Of a stretch of DNA of 12,306 nucleotides, positions 1 to 5,249 are shown piece by piece. The number at the start of each line of letters is the position of its first letter. The first letter of the stretch is position 1. A program made the position numbers and the translations under genes. The notes beneath the pieces are model-generated. The model was given only the letters and a program-made list of their open reading frames with translations. It was not told where the DNA came from and did no database searches. Origin of the DNA: Methanothrix sp. (GTDB taxonomy: Archaea; Halobacteriota; Methanosarcinia; Methanotrichales; Methanotrichaceae); contig JAABPZ010000017.1 in the NCBI GenBank assembly GCA_011391755.1, forward strand, positions 1-12,306, read 5' to 3'.

Positions 1-2
1 TC

Positions 3-989
3 AAGCCCCAGATCATAGAGCTGATAGTGAAGATAAATGGTTCCGAGATAAATGGTTCCGTCACAAATATCTATGGTAACGCCTCCTATGCAAAGGATAA
101 GCAAGAGGCTCTGCTGAGGAATATCACGTCTGCCTTAGGCTTCGATTACAGTGCCGGAATTATGGTCAAGGCCAAGAGGAACCCTTCAACCTACAATATC
201 GGGATGCATGATGTCAGGACCAGCCTGCGTTACGACGAACACAATCCTGAGATTGCCCTTTTGGATATGATTCATGAATGCGGTCACGGCATCGCTGCTC
301 AGAGGATTCCCGATGAGTACGTTGGAATGCCAATAGGAACAGAACCGGGCATGGATATGGGCGAGGCCGAGGCGAGGATTTTTGAGAATAATCTGGGTCG
401 TAGCATTGCTTTCTGGCAGTATTGGTTGCCTCAGATGAAGAATGAGTTCAGACCAAACATGGATAACGTCTCAGTGGATGACATGCATAGATACATCAAT
501 CGGCTCAATATTATTCCCATCCGCATTGATGCCGATGAGGTATCCTACATAATTCATATAATCATCCGCTATGAGATAGAGCGCGACCTCTTCGAAGGAA
601 AGATCAGCGTTGACGATCTGCCGGTGATCTGGAAACAGAAGTACAAGGATTATTTGGGATTGAACATCACCGATGACAATGACGGCATACTTCAGGATGT
701 TCATTGGGCTTATGGAAGCTTTGGCTACTTCCCGGCTTATGCGCTGGCTTCCATGAACGCGGCTCAGCTGGAGGCGGCCATGAGAAAAGACCATCCTGAC
801 CTGGACCAGAGATTCGCTTCAGGCGACTTCTCCATACCTGCTATCTGGATGCAGGAGCATGTGTACAAGTATGGTGCCGTCTTTGATACGTCTGAGCTGA
901 TGAAGAAGGCAACAGGAAACGAGACAGAGGCTTATGATTTTCTGAACTACCTGAACAGCAAATACGAGAAGATATACAATCTTTTGTGA
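3..989 (+). CDS. M32 family (Taq-type) metallocarboxypeptidase, 5' end outside window
   Basis: Zinc carboxypeptidase of family M32, which removes C-terminal residues from peptides; probably cytosolic, with no signal seen in the visible part. The frame is open from base 3 through a GTG at 27, so the true start lies left of the window. About 328 of the usual ~500 residues are visible. Seen: the HEXXH zinc motif as HECGH (nt 273-287), the IRxxAD motif as IRIDAD, and the family signature GILQDVHW followed by GSFGYFPAYAL, all in the right order and spacing. The C-terminus (DFLNYLNSKY) is intact and ends in TGA. Two family motifs are altered: HPF is NPS, and HES/GQ is GEAEA, which keeps only the Glu expected to bind zinc. 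DxRxT reads DVRTS. The call at family level is firm; substrate preference may be unusual. It is convergent with the minus-strand M23 gene. Confidence 0.93.
   Translation, partial: KPQIIELIVKINGSEINGSVTNIYGNASYAKDKQEALLRNITSALGFDYSAGIMVKAKRNPSTYNIGMHDVRTSLRYDEHNPEIALLDMIHECGHGIAAQRIPDEYVGMPIGTEPGMDMGEAEARIFENNLGRSIAFWQYWLPQMKNEFRPNMDNVSVDDMHRYINRLNIIPIRIDADEVSYIIHIIIRYEIERDLFEGKISVDDLPVIWKQKYKDYLGLNITDDNDGILQDVHWAYGSFGYFPAYALASMNAAQLEAAMRKDHPDLDQRFASGDFSIPAIWMQEHVYKYGAVFDTSELMKKATGNETEAYDFLNYLNSKYEKIYNLL
31..60 (+). repeat. Perfect 15-bp tandem duplication inside the M32 gene
   Basis: Bases 31-45 and 46-60 are identical (AGATAAATGGTTCCG). The duplication keeps frame and adds five residues, giving the pair KINGS/EINGS. 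It lies in a variable linker well before the metal site, so it is probably tolerated. Perfect identity suggests a recent slippage event or an assembly artefact. Confidence 0.9.
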
Positions 990-1032
990 TGCCTGAAGAC
1001 TTGCAGCGTCATTGGAGCCTGCAAGCCACTTA

Positions 1033-1040
1033 TTTTTTTT
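1033..1040 (+). terminator. Oligo-T terminator after the M32 gene
   Basis: A run of eight T lies 44 bases past the M32 stop codon. A short CCTG...CAGG inverted repeat surrounds it. Archaeal RNA polymerase terminates at T-rich tracts in the non-template strand, often without a strong hairpin. Confidence 0.6.
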
Positions 1041-1181
1041 CACAGGAAAGCTCTTGGCAAAGCCTCTAGCAGCAGGAGAAGTAGCGCTAAAGGCATGAGC
1101 CTAATTCAAGCGAGGCCGGAGCCAGGCCCCCCCCGCGCGCTTGGGAAGGGCCTGCTGCGGCTGCGCGTGTGGGCCCAGGCA

Positions 1182-1295
1182 GCGGAGGTCCACCGGGGCG
1201 CGGGGCTCGCAAGCCCTTGGAAAGCAGGGCGAGCGGGAGCAGGCTAGCTCGCATCGTTGGGCAGTGGGGGAATCATCGGCATCGAGCTCAATTAG
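1182..1295. repeat. GC-rich 114-bp element, copy 1
   Basis: Direct-orientation relative of 2360-2473. Collinear matching blocks against copy 2: 1182-1200 (16/19 identical), 1221-1231 (AAAGCAGGGCG, 11/11), 1236-1252 (14/17, around GCTAGC), 1259-1264 (GGGCAG) and 1276-1295 (15/20). Both copies span 114 bp despite small indels. A GCGAGC/GCTCGC inverted repeat (1229-1234 and 1247-1252) can form a stem. The element starts about 54 bases past the stop codon of the minus-strand M23 gene. On the minus strand its edge nearest that gene reads LIELDADD, similar to LIKVDVEGD in copy 2, so part of it may be old coding DNA. Confidence 0.75.
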
Positions 1296-1348
1296 GCCCG
1301 GCTTGCTGCCAGGATCAATAGTTGTCAATCGCTGCATCCACATCCTGC

Positions 1349-2281
1349 TTAGGATGTCCCATGATCCCGAACGAACTGATCCCTTTGGTTCACTGCATTT
1401 GTGTTGCTCGGATCTACCTCAATGGCCTTTTCCGTAGCCGAAATGGCTTCTTCGTATCTGTCCAGGAAATAAAGAGCTACGCCTTTGTTTCTCCAGACTT
1501 CCGTATTGCCTGGGTTTAGTGCGATGGATTTTTCCAGCGCCTGGAGGGCTTCTTCGTAGCGATCCTGATTCATGAGTTCGTAACCGCTCTGTGCCCAGCG
1601 ATCTGCGTCGTTTTGTTCGTTACCAAAATTCCGATCCGGCCGGGAAGATTCGTCCGGTATTAACTGGGTTGAAGTATCACGGTTGCCGTTATTCGACCTG
1701 GGCACAATCTGCGTGTCGAAAGATTTCAGCATACCCCGGCTATTCTCGCCGGTATAGACTGCGAAATGCAGGTGGTTGACGTTACCTGCGCCGATATGGG
1801 AGACATAGCCTATGACTGTGTCCTGAGTAACATTCTGTCCTTTTGAGACCTGGATGTTGCCCAGGTGAAGATAGCCGCTCCACCACCTCGTTCCTTGATC
1901 TTCGTGCTCTATCAGCACCTGGCCGTAGCTTCCCGGGTCGTCTGCATTCTTGCACTCGCCAAAGGTTTGAGTGACGATGCCGGGTGCGATTGCGTAAACG
2001 GGCTGGTTGTAGTCGGAATCGTGCGACGGCGTGTTCAGGTTTGCGTCCCATGCATAAGTGTCATCAGCTCCGCAGATGCCTCCGCCTGCGACGTGCCCTC
2101 CCGTCTGGTGCTGATTGAAGCACCACTGGGTATTCGAGCAATCGCCAAGGATGCTGACTATCTCAAGCGGGCCGTCCACTGGCGAGAGGACCTGGGACGG
2201 CAGCCCATCGCCCTGCGCAGAAACGGCTGATGTCAGTGCAAATACTACTAATATCGATATTGCGAAAGTGCGTCTGATCAT
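1349..2281 (-). CDS. Secreted M23/LytM-like domain protein with C-terminal TPR repeats
   Basis: Predicted exported protein of 310 aa. Residues 1-22 form a Sec signal peptide (MIRRTF basic end, hydrophobic core, SAVSA cleavage site). Residues ~30-180 are an M23 metallopeptidase-like (lysostaphin fold) domain with YAWDANL (Asp79), GYLHLG (His139) and HLHF (His170, His172). The usual first H-x3-D histidine is not in its normal place; His63 in GGH may stand in for it. Four cysteines (48, 54, 70, 110) suit disulfides outside the cell. Residues ~228-295 are two TPR units (RYEEALQALEKSIALNP, RYEEAISATEKAIEVDP), followed by a partial third. The ATG at 2281 is chosen because the signal peptide begins there and AAGGTA lies 11 bases upstream; an upstream extension to 2359 reads into GC-rich repeat DNA. 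The substrate is unknown: methanogens of this type lack peptidoglycan. GC-rich repeats flank the gene. Confidence 0.85.
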   Translation of the reverse strand: MIRRTFAISILVVFALTSAVSAQGDGLPSQVLSPVDGPLEIVSILGDCSNTQWCFNQHQTGGHVAGGGICGADDTYAWDANLNTPSHDSDYNQPVYAIAPGIVTQTFGECKNADDPGSYGQVLIEHEDQGTRWWSGYLHLGNIQVSKGQNVTQDTVIGYVSHIGAGNVNHLHFAVYTGENSRGMLKSFDTQIVPRSNNGNRDTSTQLIPDESSRPDRNFGNEQNDADRWAQSGYELMNQDRYEEALQALEKSIALNPGNTEVWRNKGVALYFLDRYEEAISATEKAIEVDPSNTNAVNQRDQFVRDHGTS

Positions 2282-2359
2282 TTTGATTACTTTACCTTGC
2301 AGATATGTTTTGATTCCATTTTCATGAATCCGGCTGGCCCGAACGGAGACCGCTCGCAC

Positions 2360-2473
2360 GCGGAAGCCCGCCGGGGCGGCGTGGCCGCACGTCCCGCAAA
2401 GCAGGGCGGGAGCGAGCTAGCCCGCCCGACCGGGCAGCCGGACGATGTCGCCCTCGACATCGACCTTGATCAG
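2360..2473. repeat. GC-rich 114-bp element, copy 2
   Basis: Second copy of the element at 1182-1295 in the same orientation, with the matching blocks at 2360-2378, 2398-2408, 2409-2425, 2432-2437 and 2454-2473. It overlaps the last ~18 codons and the stop of the VWA gene, and lies about 80 bases upstream of the M23 start codon. Compared with copy 1 it lacks a 4-base AGCG insertion just after AAAGCAGGGCG. Confidence 0.75.
2404..2427. repeat. 7-bp GC stem-loop inside repeat copy 2
   Basis: GGGCGGG (2404-2410) pairs perfectly with CCCGCCC (2421-2427) around a 10-base loop that contains the VWA stop codon. There is no T tract after it on the minus strand, so it is not a classic terminator, although a stem at a 3' end could protect or process the transcript. 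Confidence 0.6.
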
Positions 2474-2893
2474 CCAGGTACCGCCTGCTATATTGAGCCT
2501 GGAGCCAAAGGTGTTGATTTCTGCGGTCAGTGTCCCATTGTCTATGACTTTATATGCAAAATCCTCTGGACTACCGCATGATATTTTGGCTCTCTCGCCG
2601 CAGGTTATGGGAAAGTCGCGAAACTCCACCAGGCCTAACCGGTAATCGATGCGAGACGCCCCCAGGTCCGTCGCAAAGTCCCTGACGACCGCAGAAAGCT
2701 CGTTGATCTCTCCGCCCATGCTGTTGCTGGTGTCGAAGACAAAGACGATGTCCGCCTTTTTATCCGTCAGACAGTCGAGATACTTCTCCATTGACCTGGC
2801 ATCCTCAGAGGAGGCCAGAGGCAGGAGAAGCATCGTAAAAAAAGCCAAAGCCATCAGCTTTAAAGAGCACTCTTCACAGAAATCCACCCTCAC
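2417..2893 (-). CDS. 3'-truncated secreted von Willebrand factor A domain protein
   Basis: 158 codons. An N-terminal hydrophobic segment (residues ~11-28, LKLMALAFFTMLLLPLASS) is a likely signal peptide. A VWA domain starts at residue 49 (DIVFVFDTSNSM) with the DxSxS metal-site motif intact at 54-58, then GLVEFRDFPI and TFGSRLNIAGGT. VWA domains usually run ~180 residues and continue here with a PE-rich turn and a later ITDA-type strand. This one stops matching at residue 139 and ends 19 residues later with LIKVDVEGDIVRLPGRAG. Residue 141 is where repeat copy 2 begins, so the tail is repeat-derived. The start is GTG at 2893; an ATG at 2854 would leave a shorter signal peptide. The protein lacks half the fold and may be non-functional. 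No remainder of the gene is in the window. Confidence 0.72.
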   Translation of the reverse strand: MRVDFCEECSLKLMALAFFTMLLLPLASSEDARSMEKYLDCLTDKKADIVFVFDTSNSMGGEINELSAVVRDFATDLGASRIDYRLGLVEFRDFPITCGERAKISCGSPEDFAYKVIDNGTLTAEINTFGSRLNIAGGTWLIKVDVEGDIVRLPGRAG

Positions 2894-2924
2894 AAATGAT
2901 TCGGAATCTTGAAGGCACTTGCTC

Positions 2925-2934
2925 TATAAATATT
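2925..2934 (-). promoter_or_regulatory. Possible TATA box for the VWA gene
   Basis: An AATATTTATA sequence on the minus strand is centred about 36 bases before the GTG at 2893, which would place transcription start roughly 10 bases before the codon. No strong Shine-Dalgarno site is present, consistent with a short leader. The sequence is nearly symmetrical, so plus-strand use is possible, but the plus-strand genes are ~270 bases away. Confidence 0.45.
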
Positions 2935-2969
2935 GATCGAGAATTGCCCTTCTCTCATCGAGACTTCGC

Positions 2970-3004
2970 GGCTTCGCGTGATACGTTTGATCTCACGCGA
3001 AGCC
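2970..3004. repeat. Perfect 12-bp inverted repeat (11-base spacer)
   Basis: GGCTTCGCGTGA (2970-2981) is exactly mirrored by TCACGCGAAGCC (2993-3004). The left arm is preceded by a partial direct copy of its core (ACTTCGCG at 2963-2970, GCTTCGCG at 2971-2978). It lies between the divergent VWA gene and toxin operon, with no T tract after either end. It could be an operator, a REP-like element or an RNA hairpin. Confidence 0.85.
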
Positions 3005-3030
3005 TTGATGGGCACGAAGAAGCCAGTGTC

Positions 3031-3066
3031 CCGGCCACGAGCGCTCGCCCGCGAGCCCGCCCGGCC
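3031..3066. repeat. GC-rich palindromic patch, possible third degenerate repeat copy
   Basis: Contains a perfect 10-base palindrome CGAGCGCTCG (3038-3047), the pair GCTCGC/GCGAGC (3043-3048 and 3051-3056), and CCGGCC at both ends. The 10-mer AGCCCGCCCG (3054-3063) is identical to 2419-2428 in repeat copy 2. The rest does not align well, so common origin is only possible. Confidence 0.45.
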
Positions 3067-3203
3067 AGAATGCTGGTGACAAGAGACCCCGATGGCCCTT
3101 TTGTGAAATATCTCCTGCCATGAAGAGGCAAAGAAAGATGGCGGCAGTTCTGGAATAAGGCCCGACAGCCTATTGAATGATAACTCGTAATGAGCTTTTG
3201 GCC

Positions 3204-3485
3204 ATGCCCTATACTGCAATATTCCTGCCAAAGGCTGAAAAATATCTGGTTAAGCTGGATCAGGACACCTACGAGCAGATAGAAGAGCATGTAGAGGAGT
3301 TAAAGAAGAACCCCTATAAGCGCCGCCCATTTGCAGATATCAAGAAGCTTGGGGGCTTCAAATCGCCTGCGATGTACCGAATGAGGATCGGACGACAGCG
3401 ACTGGAATACTTCGTTGAGGAATCCGAGAAGGTGATATACATCACCAAGGCCTTTCCTCAATCTGGAGATTCGGATTACCGATGA
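3204..3485 (+). CDS. RelE/ParE-superfamily toxin of a type II toxin-antitoxin pair
   Basis: 93 aa from the ATG at 3204. The protein opens with MPYTAIFLPKAEKYLVKLD, the usual start of this family (first strand, then basic helix). It continues with KNPYKRRPFADIKKLGG and the core strands YRMRIGRQRLEYFVE and KVIYITKAF. Family members are mRNA-cleaving (RelE-like) or gyrase-directed (ParE-like) toxins; the sequence alone does not decide which. An in-frame ATG at 3177 would add nine residues; neither start has a strong Shine-Dalgarno site, and 3204 is chosen because it gives the standard family N-terminus. The stop overlaps the next ATG (ATGA at 3482-3485), so the two are probably co-translated. 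No antitoxin-like gene lies upstream, so the order would be toxin first. Confidence 0.8.
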   Translation: MPYTAIFLPKAEKYLVKLDQDTYEQIEEHVEELKKNPYKRRPFADIKKLGGFKSPAMYRMRIGRQRLEYFVEESEKVIYITKAFPQSGDSDYR

Positions 3486-3676
3486 AGGTATATATTAAAA
3501 ACAGCTTAAATATGCCAGGTGATTATCTGATGGCAGCCGTCGTGAGAGTAAGAGAAGAGAAAATAGATTACAGCGAGGCAGCGTACGTTGATTCCCAATA
3601 TGAGTATTTGCAGAAGCATAAATCTGAGGGAATCACATCAGAGGAATTACGACGCAAGCGTGCAGATCAACGCTAA
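3482..3676 (+). CDS. Small protein overlapping the RelE-like toxin; candidate antitoxin
   Basis: 64 aa, translationally coupled to the toxin by a 4-base ATGA overlap. I do not recognise the family. The N-terminal third is short strand or helix (MKVYIKNSLNMPGDYLMAAVVRVR). The middle is acidic and aromatic (EEKIDYSEAAYVDSQYEYLQKH) and the C-terminus is charged and helical (SEELRRKRADQR). A small charged partner is what a type II antitoxin would look like, but no ribbon-helix-helix, AbrB or HTH motif is obvious. Starts at internal Met codons (residues 11 or 17) are possible. The antitoxin role is inferred from position only. The gene ends 75 bases before the convergent fpoN stop. Confidence 0.6.
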   Translation: MKVYIKNSLNMPGDYLMAAVVRVREEKIDYSEAAYVDSQYEYLQKHKSEGITSEELRRKRADQR

Positions 3677-3706
3677 ACAAAGCTCTATTTTATTCCCGTA
3701 AAATAT

Positions 3707-3749
3707 CCACCACATAATGTGCAAATGGTGGAAAAAGAAAAGGCAAAAA
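3707..3749 (-). terminator. T-rich terminator region of the fpo operon
   Basis: On the minus strand, just past the fpoN stop, come three T tracts (T5 at 3745-3749, T4 at 3738-3741, T5 at 3732-3736). They are followed by a 6-bp stem (CCACCA 3707-3712 with TGGTGG 3726-3731). Successive T tracts are a typical archaeal termination signal. The same 75-base gap must also end the plus-strand toxin operon, for which only weak ATTTTATT is seen near 3687. Confidence 0.6.
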
Positions 3750-3751
3750 TT

Positions 3752-5248
3752 TTATTGAGGCAGCAGAACTGCTGCTGCCTGCATTGCCCAGTTGATGAAG
3801 GCCTCTGGGAAGACACCGATCCAGACCACTGCCAAAAGGGTCAGGACGAGTGCTACCACATATCCTTTCTGCTCTTTGATCTTGGGGCCCGCGGCCTCTT
3901 TGAGATACATGTAGCTGATGATCCTCAGGTAGTACACCAGCGACAGAGCGCTGTTGAGGATGGCCAGCACTGCCAGCCAGACCAGGCCGGAGTAAATGGC
4001 CGAGCTGAAGAGCACGAACTTGCCGATGTATCCTGCCGTGGGGGGTATGCCCGCCAGCGCAAACATGAAGATGAGCATGCAAAACGCGGTTATGGGCGCC
4101 CTCTTGGCAAGACCCGCATAGTTGGATATGTCATCCGGGTCGGTTTCGCTTCCCTTGGACACATTGCTTGCGACCAATGCCGTGCCTATGAAGGCTCCCG
4201 TCTTCATGAGAGCGTGTCCCAGGATGAGCAGCAGTGCGCCGGCAATGCCCAGTTGATCGGCTCGAATCGGCCCCATGTTCAGCACATTAACTGGCATAGC
4301 TCCATAAGCTGCGCCCACCACTACAAAGGCGATGGCGATGTAGCCCGCCTGAGCAATGGAAGAGTATGCCAGTATGCGCCGCACATTGTTTTGCCAGCAG
4401 GCCGCCAGGTTACCGAGCGTCATGGTTACTGCCGCCAGCATGGCGAAGGCCATGTACCACTCCATGCGCAGAGCCACCAGGGCAATGAGAATTACCCTGA
4501 AGGCGGCGACAAAGCCCATCTTCTTGGAGCCGGCTGCCAGCAGGGCCGAGACCAGGGGCGGTGCGCCCTCGTAGGTATCGGGAGCCCACATATGGAAAGG
4601 CACCAGTGCCATCTTGAAGCCAAATCCCACGATGACGAAGAGCAGAGCCACCAGCGTTGCCGGGCCGAAGTTATCCAGCGATGCTACAGCGATATCCGCG
4701 AGATGGGTTGATCCTGCCATGCCGTAGAGCAGCGAGAAGCCAAAGAGCATGAACGCAGAAGCGACTGAACCGAAGATGAAGTACTTCATGGCCGCTTCCA
4801 GGTTCTTCCGGCTTCTATCAAAGGCCGCCAGGGCATAGGTGGACAGGCTGGCCAGCTCGAAGCCCACGAACAGGGTGATGATGTCAACGGAGCTGGAGAC
4901 CACCATCATGCCCACGGTGGCAAAGAGCAGCAGTGCGAAGTACTCGTCTGCGCCCTTTCCCGTGTACTTGGACATGGAGGCTATCACTACCAGCAGCGAT
5001 ACCACCAGGAAGACGACCTTGAAGAACTGAGACAGGGCATCCACCGAGATGGTATCAAAGAAGAACAGAGTTGGCTTGATGGTCAAATTGGAGGCCACCA
5101 GCGCCAGAGCTGCCACCAGTCCGGCTGCGCTCAGGTATCCCATGAGCTTGCCGCTGTTCTTCATCAGGGAACCCAGCAGTACAACGAGCACTGCCAGGAT
5201 TGTTAGTAGCGCTTCTCCCCAGAGGGGTGCGTAGTGTGAAAATTCCAC
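3752..5248 (-). CDS. fpoN: Fpo complex subunit N (NuoN-like antiporter-type membrane subunit)
   Basis: 498 aa, polytopic, one of three antiporter-like subunits in the membrane arm of F420H2/ferredoxin:methanophenazine oxidoreductase. Key channel residues are present: Glu131 in FVGFELASLSTYAL, Lys212 in GFGFKMALVPFHMWAPDTYEGAP, and Lys242/243 in AAGSKKMGF. Length is usual for NuoN/FpoN. The start is GTG at 5248; the complement of the 16S tail (GGTGATCT, 5252-5259) sits right before it, overlapping the fpoM stop, with one base between the genes. It is the last gene of the operon: no fpoO follows, only a terminator and a convergent toxin pair. Confidence 0.95.
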   Translation of the reverse strand: MEFSHYAPLWGEALLTILAVLVVLLGSLMKNSGKLMGYLSAAGLVAALALVASNLTIKPTLFFFDTISVDALSQFFKVVFLVVSLLVVIASMSKYTGKGADEYFALLLFATVGMMVVSSSVDIITLFVGFELASLSTYALAAFDRSRKNLEAAMKYFIFGSVASAFMLFGFSLLYGMAGSTHLADIAVASLDNFGPATLVALLFVIVGFGFKMALVPFHMWAPDTYEGAPPLVSALLAAGSKKMGFVAAFRVILIALVALRMEWYMAFAMLAAVTMTLGNLAACWQNNVRRILAYSSIAQAGYIAIAFVVVGAAYGAMPVNVLNMGPIRADQLGIAGALLLILGHALMKTGAFIGTALVASNVSKGSETDPDDISNYAGLAKRAPITAFCMLIFMFALAGIPPTAGYIGKFVLFSSAIYSGLVWLAVLAILNSALSLVYYLRIISYMYLKEAAGPKIKEQKGYVVALVLTLLAVVWIGVFPEAFINWAMQAAAVLLPQ

Positions 5249-5249
5249 T

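Larger units (their letters stand above)
990..1348. other. Intergenic region between convergent M32 and M23 genes
   Basis: I see no credible gene in these 359 bases. The region holds a T8 tract at 1033-1040, an 8-base palindrome TAGCGCTA (1082-1089), a C8 run followed by GCGCGC (1127-1140), and a very GC-rich stretch to about 1260 that contains the 114-bp repeat copy at 1182-1295. A small hairpin is visible at 1203-1216 (GGGCT/AGCCC with a 4-base loop). ORFs of 80-98 codons here are Cys/Arg/Pro-rich reading of the GC-rich DNA and resemble no family. A structured RNA cannot be excluded. Confidence 0.7.

Noticed and set aside
471..1043. Minus-strand open frames of 107 and 74 codons
   Set aside because: Antisense to the M32 carboxypeptidase; no recognisable motif and no ribosome site noted.
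1101..1437. Open frames of 80 (minus) and 98 (plus) codons in the GC-rich gap
   Set aside because: Cys/Arg/Pro-rich translation of GC-rich repeat DNA; stops are scarce there because of composition. Only the short LIELDADD stretch is of possible interest.
2282..2359. Upstream extension of the M23 gene by 26 codons
   Set aside because: The added residues lie ahead of an obvious signal peptide and read into the edge of the GC-rich region; the ATG at 2281 fits better.
2896..3123. 75-codon plus-strand frame upstream of the toxin, considered as an antitoxin
   Set aside because: It reads straight through the inverted repeat and the GC patch, and the product has no antitoxin-like pattern.
3719..4711. 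330-codon open frame on the plus strand
   Set aside because: Fully antisense to fpoN; His/Gln/Cys-rich with no family resemblance, as expected from the complement of a membrane-protein gene.
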